Notes: a model not told the origin generated them from the letters alone. 23,223 nt of DNA from an uncultured Moraxella sp. (GCA_937975585.1 CALJUC010000310.1:1-23223), one strand, 5' to 3'; counted from the stretch's first letter, positions 6,677 through 15,247 are shown. Translations and numbers: made by a program.

Positions 6677-7915
6677 TTAATGCTTGGTGAGTTTTAGCAG
6701 ATAGTTGGCGCTTAAACCGTGAATAAACACGGACATCACCACCATCACGGCACATATAACCCAAATACTGGTCGCTTCCCCATCACTGAATACGCCTTTG
6801 TTCACCGCATAAGCGATATAGTAAAACGTACCAATACCGCGAATCCCAAGACCTGCCGTTACCCATCGTTCATTGCGACTCATCCCAACTTTCGTCAAGC
6901 TAAAATAACCAATCACGGGACGAATGACCAATAAAAATGCCAAGCAGACGACATACACTTGCCAAGTCACCATGACCTCACTCGCCAAAATCTGACCCAA
7001 CAAAATACCCAAAAATATCATCACCAATGACATCAATAAGCCCTCTGACTGTTCGGCAAACTCATGCAAACCTTGGTGATACTCGTGATCTGACTCAGAA
7101 CGACGAAACGTCAGCGCTGCAATAAATACGGCAATAAAGCCATAACCATGAATCAACTCAGACGCCCCGTAAGCAATAAGCATCAAAGCAACAACCATAT
7201 AGCCTTGTTCAACATTGCCAGGGTTTTCCTTAGCAAATAGCCATTTGGCGAGCAACTTACCAACGATAAAACCTGCGCCAAGCCCGCCAACAATTCGCCA
7301 CAATACATCATACCCCAACCAATGCAGCCAATCGGCACTGGTGAAAGCTTGATTGGTTGCCGCTGCTGTCGCAATCGCAATGGCTAAATACACAAAGGGA
7401 AATGCCAAACCATCATTCAATCCCGCCTCTGAGGTTAGGCTAAATCGGGTGATGTCCTCGTGCTTGTCTTGATTGGGTGGGCCGACTTGAATACTAGCGG
7501 CAAGTACAGGGTCAGTGGGTGCTAATACCGACCCTAATAAAATAGCCGCCGCCATACCTAAACCAAAGATATAATGCCCCAGTAACGCCATAATCACGAT
7601 ACCCACTGGCATCAATATCAATAATAAGCGTAAGGTCGGCTGCCAACTGCGCCAATTAATCGGGCTGTCGAGTTTGATGCCACAGCCGACCAACGAGATA
7701 AGCACCACCAATTCGGTGACTTTTTCGATACCCAAGCCATAGTTTAGTGGGTTCAGTCTTGGTAACTCAACAAAGAAATACCCGACCAAGCCCCCAAATG
7801 CCAATTGCAACATCGGCAGTGAAATCGATAGCTTTCGCGGTAATAATGGAAAAAAAGCCCCAATTAAAAAAGCCACCCCTAACAGCAACAACAATAAATT
7901 ATAATGTTCTACCAT
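6677..7915 (-). CDS. CPA1-family sodium/proton antiporter (NhaP-type)
   Basis: Encodes 412 residues, almost all hydrophobic, with about 12 membrane helices starting at the N-terminus. Family motifs are visible: SVLAPTDPVLAA around residues 129-140 and the ion-binding SEAGLNDGLAFP around 162-173, whose Asn-Asp pair is diagnostic of the CPA1 branch. It should exchange cytoplasmic Na+ (or K+) for protons at the inner membrane. It lacks the long cytoplasmic tail of larger NhaP proteins and ends soon after the last helix. ATG 7915 is preceded by a weak GGGAA. It is convergent with thiS. Confidence 0.9.
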   Translation of the reverse strand: MVEHYNLLLLLLGVAFLIGAFFPLLPRKLSISLPMLQLAFGGLVGYFFVELPRLNPLNYGLGIEKVTELVVLISLVGCGIKLDSPINWRSWQPTLRLLLILMPVGIVIMALLGHYIFGLGMAAAILLGSVLAPTDPVLAASIQVGPPNQDKHEDITRFSLTSEAGLNDGLAFPFVYLAIAIATAAATNQAFTSADWLHWLGYDVLWRIVGGLGAGFIVGKLLAKWLFAKENPGNVEQGYMVVALMLIAYGASELIHGYGFIAVFIAALTFRRSESDHEYHQGLHEFAEQSEGLLMSLVMIFLGILLGQILASEVMVTWQVYVVCLAFLLVIRPVIGYFSLTKVGMSRNERWVTAGLGIRGIGTFYYIAYAVNKGVFSDGEATSIWVICAVMVVMSVFIHGLSANYLLKLTKH

Positions 7916-8129
7916 ATTAATGATTTTCCCATAACCCTAGCTTTTTCATTGCTCAACTATCGTGTGAGACCTTGTCTAAATCGCTCACCCTTTACCGATA
8001 AGATTTGCAATGATTTGCTTAAATTTTAGGGCAGAAATATAGCACTAATTATCACTGGACTACCGCCATATTTTGTTAACTATTTTTAGTTTTGTTAATA
8101 AGTTGTTACTAATAAATCGATTGAGGCAA
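7916..8129. other. Intergenic region between rpoN and the antiporter gene
   Basis: Contains an AT-rich stretch with two direct copies of TTTTGTTAA (8071-8079 and 8090-8098, 19 bases apart). On the minus strand a TGCTATATT extended -10 box near 8034-8042 could drive the antiporter gene. No hairpin terminator is obvious after rpoN, so some read-through into the antiporter gene is possible. Confidence 0.4.
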
Positions 8130-9890
8130 TTAATATCGTTGTTTGCGCTGTGTTGATGAACCGATGTTCATTGCCTCACGGTATTTGGTAATGGTACGGC
8201 GCGCAATATCAATACCATTGGCTTTGAGCTTGTCCATCAAGGCACTGTCAGAAAGTGGTTTCTTTGGGTCTTCCTGTTCAATCATTTGTTTGATCATGGC
8301 ACTGATGGCCGTTGACGAAACCCCATCGCCCTCATCATTACTGACTTGGCTAGAAAAAAAGTACTTTAAGCTATACAAACCTTTGGGCGTAAGCATGGTT
8401 TTACTGGTGGTGATACGTGATACCGTTGATTCATGCAGCCCCACTTCATCGGCCACATCCTTTAAAATCATCGGTTGCATCGCGGTGACGCCCTGTTCAA
8501 AAAATCCCTGTTGACGCTTGACGATACACGTTGCGACTTTTAATAAGTTTTGATTACGTTCTTGGATACTTCGAATAAATAATCGCGCATCATGCAGCTG
8601 CTCTTTGAGATACACCCCTTGCTCGCTGTTGTCATTACGGTGAACTAAACTGGCATAGTGTTGATTGATACGCAGTTTTGGCAAGGTGTCGGGGTTAAGC
8701 TGCACTTGCCAACCTTGTGCCGTGGGTGTCACCAACACATCGGGGATATCATAACTCTCCGGGCTATTGTCATATTGACGTTGGCTTTGCTGATAGCTCA
8801 AGGCCGGATTTGGGTTTAGGGTACGCAGTAGTGCCAAACTTGGCGGAATATCATCTAACGAAAGGCCTGTTGCTTTGACCAAGGCGTTGATATTGTTATT
8901 ACTAAAATAATCAGGATAAGCGAGTAATTGCTTGGCTTGTGTTAGATAAGGGGTATCAACAGGTAATGGCTTTAGTTGTAATAGCAAGCACTCGGCCAAA
9001 TTACGCGCACCCACGCCCAGTGGTTCACAGTTTTGGATTTGTTTGACCACGACTTCGATATCATCTGGTGTCAATTCCACGTCGTCAAGTTGATAAAACG
9101 CGAGCATGGTGTCAAGACTGTGATACAACTCTTCAGTGGATAACCCGATAAAGCCACGCTCGTCCATGCTATCAATCAGATATTCGGCTATCATCATATC
9201 TAAGCTAGACAAATGCTTAAAATTCAATTGCCATCGGACATGGTCTTGAATATTGCCTTGGGTGCTAAAGCGATGCTCGTCATCGAATTCATCGGTATCC
9301 GCCCGGGCAAGGCTGGTTGGCTCATGGGTGTATACATCATCCCATTGGGTGTCGATATTGATATCAAAATGATTTGCGGCAAAATGCTCGGCGCTATCAA
9401 TGCCATCTTGCCCGATTTCTTGCCAGTCATCATTGTCATAGCTGTCGTTATCATAACTGTCATAGCTATCATGACTATCGTATTTGGGATGGTCATGGCG
9501 GCTCGTTAGCGTGGTTTCTGGTAATTTACCGGCTTGCCAATCATCTTGCCAATTCGTTTGTCCCCCAGTATCCCGTTCAGTTTCTTTATCAATAGCAATG
9601 TCACGCTCATCCCAAGCTTCTGAGTCTGACTCATTGGCATTACGTTGCCAATTATCTTCCCACTCTAACTCACCATCGGTTAACTGATTGTTAGCAAATC
9701 CTTCATTATTCTCTCTATCTGCCAACCAATCCTCATCGTCTTCACGTTCAAGCAAAGGATTACTGTCCAGCTTTTGCTGTACCTCTTGCTCTAACTCTAA
9801 ACTAGACAATTGCAATAAGCGAATCGCTTGCTGCATCTGTGGCGTTAAAGTCATGCCGGTCGTAAGTTTGGTGCCGAGTCCAAGTTTCAT
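8130..9890 (-). CDS. rpoN: RNA polymerase sigma-54 factor RpoN with enlarged acidic linker
   Basis: Encodes 586 residues, against about 480 usually. Region I is the glutamine-rich activator-interacting domain (LTPQMQQAIRLLQLSSLELE near the start). Region II, normally a short acidic linker, here spans about residues 48-212 and is crowded with Asp, Glu, Trp and Asn. The core-binding domain follows from QDHVRWQLNF. The HTH region includes VGLHESTVSRITTSKTM, and the RpoN box ARRTITKYRE (563-572) reads the -24 element. ATG 9890 has AAGG 12 bases upstream; a TTG at 9899 lies too close to that site. The usual lptB and hpf neighbours are absent. A nitrilase-family gene is divergent. Confidence 0.95.
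   Translation of the reverse strand: MKLGLGTKLTTGMTLTPQMQQAIRLLQLSSLELEQEVQQKLDSNPLLEREDDEDWLADRENNEGFANNQLTDGELEWEDNWQRNANESDSEAWDERDIAIDKETERDTGGQTNWQDDWQAGKLPETTLTSRHDHPKYDSHDSYDSYDNDSYDNDDWQEIGQDGIDSAEHFAANHFDINIDTQWDDVYTHEPTSLARADTDEFDDEHRFSTQGNIQDHVRWQLNFKHLSSLDMMIAEYLIDSMDERGFIGLSTEELYHSLDTMLAFYQLDDVELTPDDIEVVVKQIQNCEPLGVGARNLAECLLLQLKPLPVDTPYLTQAKQLLAYPDYFSNNNINALVKATGLSLDDIPPSLALLRTLNPNPALSYQQSQRQYDNSPESYDIPDVLVTPTAQGWQVQLNPDTLPKLRINQHYASLVHRNDNSEQGVYLKEQLHDARLFIRSIQERNQNLLKVATCIVKRQQGFFEQGVTAMQPMILKDVADEVGLHESTVSRITTSKTMLTPKGLYSLKYFFSSQVSNDEGDGVSSTAISAMIKQMIEQEDPKKPLSDSALMDKLKANGIDIARRTITKYREAMNIGSSTQRKQRY
9431..9481. repeat. Low-complexity repeat tract inside rpoN
   Basis: Imperfect 6-9-base units of the type GTCATAGCT / ATCATGACT / ATCATAACT repeat through this stretch. 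On the minus strand they encode a run of Asp, Ser, Tyr and Asn (DSHDSYDSYDNDSYDND). The repeats lie within the acidic linker of sigma-54 and look like the product of slippage expansion. Confidence 0.75.
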
Positions 9891-9950
9891 GAGCGTCAAT
9901 TACCTTATGTGCCTCAATGGTTGGGTAAACCGCCCAATTCCTTCGCGGCT

Positions 9951-9956
9951 ATTATA
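9951..9956 (-). promoter_or_regulatory. Candidate -10 box for rpoN
   Basis: A perfect TATAAT on the minus strand lies 61 bases before the rpoN ATG. The -35 position has no good match (ATTTAG at a 17-base spacing), so it would depend on other factors or be weak. Confidence 0.35.
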
Positions 9957-10017
9957 AAACCTAAAAATCAAACCTAAATCATCCATGTATCGTATTGTCA
10001 AATCCATGATGACATGC

Positions 10018-10046
10018 TGAACAGTGCGGGGTAAATACGCTATAAT
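10018..10046 (+). promoter_or_regulatory. Sigma-70-like promoter of the nitrilase/cNMP operon
   Basis: TGAACA (10018-10023), a 17-base spacer and TATAAT (10041-10046) give a transcript start near 10053, 75 bases before the nitrilase ATG. The -10 box is perfect and the -35 box matches consensus at four of six positions. Confidence 0.5.
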
Positions 10047-10127
10047 AGGTCAAAATTTTGTTAGCGTAAACCTATCATCTTACCAAGTAGATGAATTGTG
10101 TTCACCAGCTGCCGACAAGGAATCCAT

Positions 10128-11126
10128 ATGTCAAACCCTGCTCTAACCTATCGCCTAGCGATTATTGAGATGAACAGCCAAGCCAACATTTTGGCGAATT
10201 TGGCGGTGATTGACGCGGGGGTTCGCGCGGCAAGTGAGCGACAAGCACAGCTCGTTGTCTTACCCGAAAATGCGTTCTGCTTTGGTAACCAAGCCCACGC
10301 CAGTCAATACTTTGAGCCACTTAGTGATTGGGCGAGCCAACTGGCTCGCGAATGTGGCGTGTATTTACTTGCAGGTACCTTGCCTTGCCCATTTCGTCCC
10401 GATGGCACACCGGTGAGCGATGGTAAGTTCCGTCAAACCTCGTTACTGTTTGACCCTACCGGTGAAACCGTTGCCCGCTATGACAAAATCCATCTGTTTA
10501 AAGCCACGGTCAATGATAAAACCGGTAATTACGATGAAGGACGTACTTTTGAAGCGGGTAATCAGCTTGTCGTTGCTGATACAGAACTGGGCAAAATTGG
10601 GCTGATGATTTGCTTTGATATTCGCTTTTCGCCATTAGCATTGCGGCTTCGGCAACTAGGCGCGCAGATGTTAACCGCACCGTCTGCTTTTACTTACCAA
10701 ACCGGTAAAGCACATTGGCAAACCTTACTCACGGCACGCGCTTTAGATAGTCAATGCTTGGTGATTGGCGCAGGTCAGGCGGGCACGCATTATTTTACTA
10801 ATCGTCAAGGCCTACAGCAGCGCGAAACGTGGGGGCATAGTCTATTTGTCAATGCCCATGGTGACGTCATGAATGAGGGCATTACTTTGCCACCCGTCAA
10901 TGCCGCTCATCTCGCACCATCCAAACTTCTTCAAGCCGCGACAAGCTGGCTAGCTGCGCCAACCTCTGAATCAGACGCACAGTACCAACCGGATGCGGCA
11001 AGGCTATTAATCACCGACTTCAATCCGCAACACCAGCAGCAATGGCGTGCCAATATTGATTTACAAGCCAGTTATCGTTTTGCTGATGCCGAATTAATGC
11101 CAGCATCCGCCACAGGAACCCCATAA
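10128..11126 (+). CDS. Carbon-nitrogen hydrolase (nitrilase superfamily, Nit1-like amidase)
   Basis: Encodes 332 residues. The nitrilase-superfamily triad is visible: Glu47 in VLPENAF, Lys120 in RYDKIHLF, and the nucleophile Cys162 in GLMICFDIRF. Overall similarity is to the Nit1 branch (deaminated glutathione amidase, a metabolite-repair enzyme that hydrolyses the amide of deaminated glutathione). The exact substrate cannot be fixed from sequence. It is longer than the usual about 270 residues because of inserts after the catalytic cysteine region and a C-terminal extension. ATG 10128 has AAGGA 7 bases upstream. The stop overlaps the next ATG by one base (TAATG), so the two genes are translationally coupled. 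Confidence 0.88.
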   Translation: MSNPALTYRLAIIEMNSQANILANLAVIDAGVRAASERQAQLVVLPENAFCFGNQAHASQYFEPLSDWASQLARECGVYLLAGTLPCPFRPDGTPVSDGKFRQTSLLFDPTGETVARYDKIHLFKATVNDKTGNYDEGRTFEAGNQLVVADTELGKIGLMICFDIRFSPLALRLRQLGAQMLTAPSAFTYQTGKAHWQTLLTARALDSQCLVIGAGQAGTHYFTNRQGLQQRETWGHSLFVNAHGDVMNEGITLPPVNAAHLAPSKLLQAATSWLAAPTSESDAQYQPDAARLLITDFNPQHQQQWRANIDLQASYRFADAELMPASATGTP

Positions 11127-11584
11127 TGTCAGACAGCCTGCTCTATGAGCATCTAAAAAACAGCCCAATTTTTTCTATGCTTGACCCTTATATGTTTCAG
11201 CTAATTGAAAAACGGCTGAAGTTCTGCCAATTACAGCCGGGTGAGGTATTATTTACCGAGGGTGAGCATGGCGACTCAATGGCCTTCGTACTAGTGGGTA
11301 ATGTCAGCGTGATAAAAAACAACCCAGATGGCAAGTCCGTGCAAGTTGGTCTAATTGGCCCGGGCGATAGTATTGGTGAAATGGCGCTTATTGACAGCTT
11401 AAGCCGCTCTGCCACTATCAAAGCAGAACAGTTGACAGCGATTGTTATCCTTTCCAAAGAAGATTTTGAAACCATTATTAATGACTACCCACGCATTGGG
11501 ATAGAAATGCTACGCGGAATTTCGACCATGCTAAGCATCAAGCTACGCCGCACATCAGAGCAATTAAGCCAATTAATGCTTTAG
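11126..11584 (+). CDS. Stand-alone cyclic nucleotide-binding domain protein
   Basis: Encodes 152 residues made up almost entirely of one cNMP-binding (CRP-like) domain. The phosphate-binding cassette is GEMALIDSLSRSAT at 84-97, with Arg94 where the cAMP-phosphate arginine is expected. An alpha-helical cap follows to about residue 152. There is no helix-turn-helix DNA-binding domain, channel or transporter domain, so it should act by protein contacts. The start overlaps the nitrilase stop by one base. It ends 22 bases before the convergent xerC stop, with no clear terminator between. Partner and ligand are unknown. Confidence 0.85.
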   Translation: MSDSLLYEHLKNSPIFSMLDPYMFQLIEKRLKFCQLQPGEVLFTEGEHGDSMAFVLVGNVSVIKNNPDGKSVQVGLIGPGDSIGEMALIDSLSRSATIKAEQLTAIVILSKEDFETIINDYPRIGIEMLRGISTMLSIKLRRTSEQLSQLML

Positions 11585-11606
11585 GTTTTTTATTAAGCGA
11601 TTAATA

Positions 11607-12584
11607 TCAAGAAGATGAGCGGCGTGAGCGCGGATGAGCCGTGTCATACACTTTGGATAAATGACCAAAATCCAAGTGGGTATAAATCTGTGTGGTACTG
11701 ATATCGCTATGCCCGAGTAACTCTTGCACACCGCGTAAATCACCACTGTCACTGAGCAGATGCGAGGCAAAACAATGCCTTAGCAAATGTGGGTACATAT
11801 CTTGCGCGATACCAGCACGTTTTGCCTGTACTTTAATACGTAGCTGAACTGTACGCGTTGACAAGCGCGTTCCGAGACGCTCACTGACGAACACTGCCGG
11901 GTCTTGGTGCTCTACCCACAAGCTACGATGCGGTAAATAGTCCAACAAGGCTTGCCACGCCTGCCGCCCTATCGGCACAATGCGCGTTTTGTTGCCTTTA
12001 CCGGTGATACGTAGCAGACGCTGCGCTTTATCGATATCACTCATATTGAGTCCCACCAACTCACTGACGCGTAGGCCACTGCCGTACAGTAACTCTAACA
12101 TTGCCTTATCGCGTACCCAAAGCCTTGCATCATCGCGATCCTCTGGCATGGGTTGGTCAAGTAGCTGGGATAACACATCACTATCTACCAAACTTGGTAA
12201 TGGCCGTGGTGGGCGTTTTAGGCGTATCGCTGTGGTCGGATTGGCACTCACCACGCCTTTGGCATGCAACCAACGAAATAGCTGGCGTAATACGGTCAGT
12301 TCATGTTGTACACTGGCAGTACCGATTTTGTCCTGCTCGATGCGCTGCATGAGGTAATCAGATACTTGTTGTCGGGATAACTGCTGCCAACTCAAATTAT
12401 GCGCATGGATAAAACCCAACACCCCATGTAACGCTTGGCGATAAGTTACAAGCGTGGCTTGGGCATAATGCTGTGCCGCTAGTTCAGCAAGCCATGCACT
12501 CACAAATGGATCTGGCAATGGCTCAGCGAAAGCATCTTTCTCAGCATTGTGCATAGTATCAAGGGTTGGTAAATTGGCAGACAA
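11607..12584 (-). CDS. xerC: Site-specific tyrosine recombinase XerC
   Basis: Encodes 325 residues. With XerD it resolves chromosome dimers at dif under FtsK control. The N-terminal SAM-like core-binding domain covers about 24-115. Catalytic residues are all visible: Arg172 (SGLRVSEL), Lys196 (TGKGNKTR), His266 and Arg269 (HLLRH), His292 (LGHSD), and the nucleophile Tyr301 (TTQIYTHLD). The C-terminal YDTAHPRSRR is XerC-like. The proposed start is TTG 12584, because AAGGA lies 8 bases upstream; the next ATG, 12554, has no such site. The Shine-Dalgarno overlaps the dapF stop (gap of 11 bases), which indicates translational coupling. Confidence 0.92.
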   Translation of the reverse strand: MSANLPTLDTMHNAEKDAFAEPLPDPFVSAWLAELAAQHYAQATLVTYRQALHGVLGFIHAHNLSWQQLSRQQVSDYLMQRIEQDKIGTASVQHELTVLRQLFRWLHAKGVVSANPTTAIRLKRPPRPLPSLVDSDVLSQLLDQPMPEDRDDARLWVRDKAMLELLYGSGLRVSELVGLNMSDIDKAQRLLRITGKGNKTRIVPIGRQAWQALLDYLPHRSLWVEHQDPAVFVSERLGTRLSTRTVQLRIKVQAKRAGIAQDMYPHLLRHCFASHLLSDSGDLRGVQELLGHSDISTTQIYTHLDFGHLSKVYDTAHPRSRRSSS

Positions 12585-12595
12585 GGACGATATCC

Positions 12596-13504
12596 TTACT
12601 CAAAAAATTCGTTATCAACCATGGCAGCGCTTGATTTGAGTCCCGCGCCCGTCATAAGCCCCTCTGGACTAAATACGCCCTCGTAGACAAAGGTCGCAGG
12701 GCCGGTCATATACAAGGGATAACCGTCTTGCCAACGGATAATCAAACTACCACCATACAGCTGCGCTCGTACATCAGCACCTTCTTCAAGCCATCCTTCA
12801 CGGATACCCGTGGCAACGGCTGCACACGCGCCCGTACCGCAAGCTTGGGTTTCACCCACACCACGCTCGTATACGCGCAGACGGATATGACGGTCATTCA
12901 TGACTTGCATAAAGCCGACATTGACACGTTCAGGAAATGCTGGATGGCTTTCGATGGCTTTACCGAGTCTTTCCACATCCGCGGTTAACACATCATCAAC
13001 CTTAATCACCGCGTGCGGATTACCCATGTTGGCGACATACAGCGTGACCGGCGTGCCATCGACATCCAGACGATACGAGTTTTGGACTTTGGTGATGGCT
13101 TTTGGTGCAAATGGAATTTCAGACGGTTCGAACTTTGGTTTACCCATATCGACTTGAACCCAACCATAATCATCGGTGTTTAAGGTAATCACGCCACTTG
13201 CTGTCTCGACACGGATACGTTGTTTAAATGACAATTTACGCGCTTGGACAAATCGTGCAAAACAGCGTGCGCCATTACCACATTGCTGTACTTCACTGCC
13301 GTCTTGGTTAAAAATACGATAACGAAAATCCACATCCGGACGGCTTGGCGGCTCAACGATTAATAACTGGTCAAAACCGATACCAAGGTGACGATCACCT
13401 AACAATTTAACCAATTCAGGGGTAAGATTTAGACGCTGGGTTACAAGGTCGATGACCATAAAATCATTGCCCAGCCCATGCATTTTTGTAAATTCGATGA
13501 GCAT
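12596..13504 (-). CDS. dapF: Diaminopimelate epimerase DapF
   Basis: Encodes 302 residues. It converts LL-diaminopimelate to meso-diaminopimelate, used for peptidoglycan and by the neighbouring lysA product for lysine. The catalytic cysteines lie in QQCGNGARC and ETQACGTGACAA (about residues 75 and 222), and the start MLIEFTKMHGLGNDF is typical. Two ATGs stand in tandem (13507 and 13504); AAGGA is 6 bases from the second and only 3 from the first, so 13504 is preferred. A C-terminal tail of about 25 residues after the end of the epimerase fold looks additional. It lies 182 bases after lysA, so it may have its own promoter. Confidence 0.95.
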   Translation of the reverse strand: MLIEFTKMHGLGNDFMVIDLVTQRLNLTPELVKLLGDRHLGIGFDQLLIVEPPSRPDVDFRYRIFNQDGSEVQQCGNGARCFARFVQARKLSFKQRIRVETASGVITLNTDDYGWVQVDMGKPKFEPSEIPFAPKAITKVQNSYRLDVDGTPVTLYVANMGNPHAVIKVDDVLTADVERLGKAIESHPAFPERVNVGFMQVMNDRHIRLRVYERGVGETQACGTGACAAVATGIREGWLEEGADVRAQLYGGSLIIRWQDGYPLYMTGPATFVYEGVFSPEGLMTGAGLKSSAAMVDNEFFE

Positions 13505-13689
13505 CATTATTCCTTAAAAATTTTTGGTATTGTTACGGTTATCTTACCATGATAGCCAAAACTTGATAAGGTGTATTATGTCACAAGACAATACCGCAAC
13601 ATGGCGATGACCTTAGCATACATCACAGTTTGCCAAGGTCAGCCAGTTCACGATATCGAGATTAGAAAGGATAAAAAGCGTGTAATGCG

Positions 13690-14994
13690 TTATAACAGAG
13701 TTTCACGTTCCCATAAGCTTTCGACGGTTTCACGTTCGCGAATAAGATGTACTTGACCCGCTTTAATCAGCACTTCGCAAGCGCGTGGACGGCTATTGTA
13801 GTTACTAGACATGGTAAAGCCATACGCACCGGCACCCGTAATCGCAAGTAGTTGATTGTCCGCCAAGCTTAACACACGGTTTTTTGCCAAAAAGTCACCG
13901 GTTTCACAAATCGCACCGACGATATCCCACGTGGCAGGCATGCTACCATTGTCTGTTAGGCTTACCGGAATTACCGCCATTTCTGATTGGTACAATGAGG
14001 GACGAATCAAGTCATTCATCGCGGCATCGACAATGGCAAAGTTTTTATGCTCAGTGGGTTTTAGGATATCGACCTTAGTCAGTAAAATACCCGCATTCGC
14101 CACGATACTACGACCTGGCTCTAAATAAAGCTTGAGTCCCAAGGCTTGCAATTTTGGCAAAATCAACTGGGCAAATTCATCAATGCTCGCCACTTGCTCG
14201 TTGATATATTGCACACCCAAGCCACCGCCTAAATCGATATGCTCAAGGGTAATGCCATCGGCTTTGAGTTGGTTAATCAGCTCAATTACCTTATCCAACG
14301 CATGCACAAACGGCTGTGCTTCAGTTAGCTGCGAGCCGATATGGCAGTCGATACCGACAATCTTGATATTGGGTAAGTTTTTGGCAATTCCATAAATGCG
14401 TGGGGCATCTTCATGGGTAATCCCAAATTTGTTTTCTTTTAACCCAGTTGAGATATACGGATGGGTTTTGGCATCGACATTGGGGTTGACACGTAGCGAG
14501 ATCGGTGCGGTTTTACCCAAGCGTTGTGCTACTTGGCTAATACGATACAACTCGGCTTCTGACTCGACATTAAAACACGCAATGCCAAAATTTAGCGCGG
14601 TGGTAATATCATCGACCGTTTTACCCAATCCGGAAAAGACGATTTTGCTTGGCTCACCGCCTGCTTTAATCACACGCGCCAACTCGCCACCGGTCACGAT
14701 ATCAAAACCCGCGCCCGATTGTGCAAGTAGCTGTAGCACAGCAATGTTACTATTGGCTTTTACCGCGAAGCAAACTTGGTGCGCAATACTGGCAAAGCTA
14801 TCATCATAGGCATGATACTTGGCCAAAATCGCGTCCGCATTGTACACATACGTTGGCGTGCCAAACTGCGCCGCAACCTCGGCAAGCGCCACGCCTGCAA
14901 AGCTCAATGCCGCATTTTCGTACGCAAGGCCATCAATGTGCGCAACATGCTGCTGTGGATCAATATCAAGGATTTGGCTGTCATTAGTAGTCAT
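13690..14994 (-). CDS. lysA: Diaminopimelate decarboxylase LysA
   Basis: Encodes 434 residues. It decarboxylates meso-diaminopimelate to L-lysine, the last step of the pathway. The PLP lysine is Lys79 in CFAVKANSN. Other fold III landmarks are DCHIGSQL, DLGGGLGVQY, EPGRSIV, and CETGDFLA, which supplies the cysteine of the partner subunit. The open frame continues upstream to 15171, but the real start is ATG 14994: AAGG lies 8 bases upstream, and everything before it is the lptM reading region in another frame. The start overlaps the lptM stop by 11 bases, so the two are translationally coupled. Confidence 0.95.
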   Translation of the reverse strand: MTTNDSQILDIDPQQHVAHIDGLAYENAALSFAGVALAEVAAQFGTPTYVYNADAILAKYHAYDDSFASIAHQVCFAVKANSNIAVLQLLAQSGAGFDIVTGGELARVIKAGGEPSKIVFSGLGKTVDDITTALNFGIACFNVESEAELYRISQVAQRLGKTAPISLRVNPNVDAKTHPYISTGLKENKFGITHEDAPRIYGIAKNLPNIKIVGIDCHIGSQLTEAQPFVHALDKVIELINQLKADGITLEHIDLGGGLGVQYINEQVASIDEFAQLILPKLQALGLKLYLEPGRSIVANAGILLTKVDILKPTEHKNFAIVDAAMNDLIRPSLYQSEMAVIPVSLTDNGSMPATWDIVGAICETGDFLAKNRVLSLADNQLLAITGAGAYGFTMSSNYNSRPRACEVLIKAGQVHLIRERETVESLWERETLL

Positions 14995-15247
14995 CTTTGG
15001 TGCCTTGTTCGGTAGCGGTGGTCGCAGGGTCAGTCGGGTCATTTGAAATGACATTTGGGTTTTGTGGGTTCGCACTAACCACCGGCTGCGTGCTGTCATC
15101 AGCCGGGGTCGGCGTTGGTGATACCACAGATGTATTCGCCTCAGGTAAATATAACGCACCTTTTTGACCACAAGCGGTCAGCGAACTGGCAATAATGGCG
15201 ACCGCCAATAATAAGCGCCCTTTTGACAAAGTGAATATTGGATTCAT
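14984..15247 (-). CDS. lptM: Small lipoprotein LptM (YifL/LppL family)
   Basis: Encodes 87 residues. A signal peptide ends in a lipobox, SSLTAC, followed by GQKGALYLPE, the hallmark of LptM. In E. coli LptM supports oxidative maturation of the LPS translocon LptD. After about residue 35 the tail is a Pro/Asn/Thr/Asp-rich, probably disordered stretch (PTPTPADDS, PQNPN, DPTDPATTAT). ATG 15247 was chosen because the lipoprotein signal starts there; the open frame runs on to 15427 without a sensible start. The Shine-Dalgarno is weak. The lptM-lysA-dapF order matches the Pseudomonas lppL-lysA-dapF operon. Confidence 0.88.
   Translation of the reverse strand: MNPIFTLSKGRLLLAVAIIASSLTACGQKGALYLPEANTSVVSPTPTPADDSTQPVVSANPQNPNVISNDPTDPATTATEQGTKDDY

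Noticed and set aside
9213..9687. Long plus-strand and alternative minus-strand frames across the rpoN linker
   Set aside because: They are by-products of the low-complexity repeat tract in the rpoN coding sequence, with no start signals or family resemblance.
11607..12584. Tyrosine recombinase as a sign of an integrated mobile element
   Set aside because: The lptM-lysA-dapF-xerC context and the XerC-like C-terminus show a chromosomal XerC. No attachment repeats or phage genes are nearby.
13571..13756. 61-residue plus-strand open frame between dapF and lysA
   Set aside because: It starts in the gap but runs antisense into the 3' end of lysA, and its composition does not resemble a protein. 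A 10-codon ATG frame at 13578 after AAGG is most likely chance.
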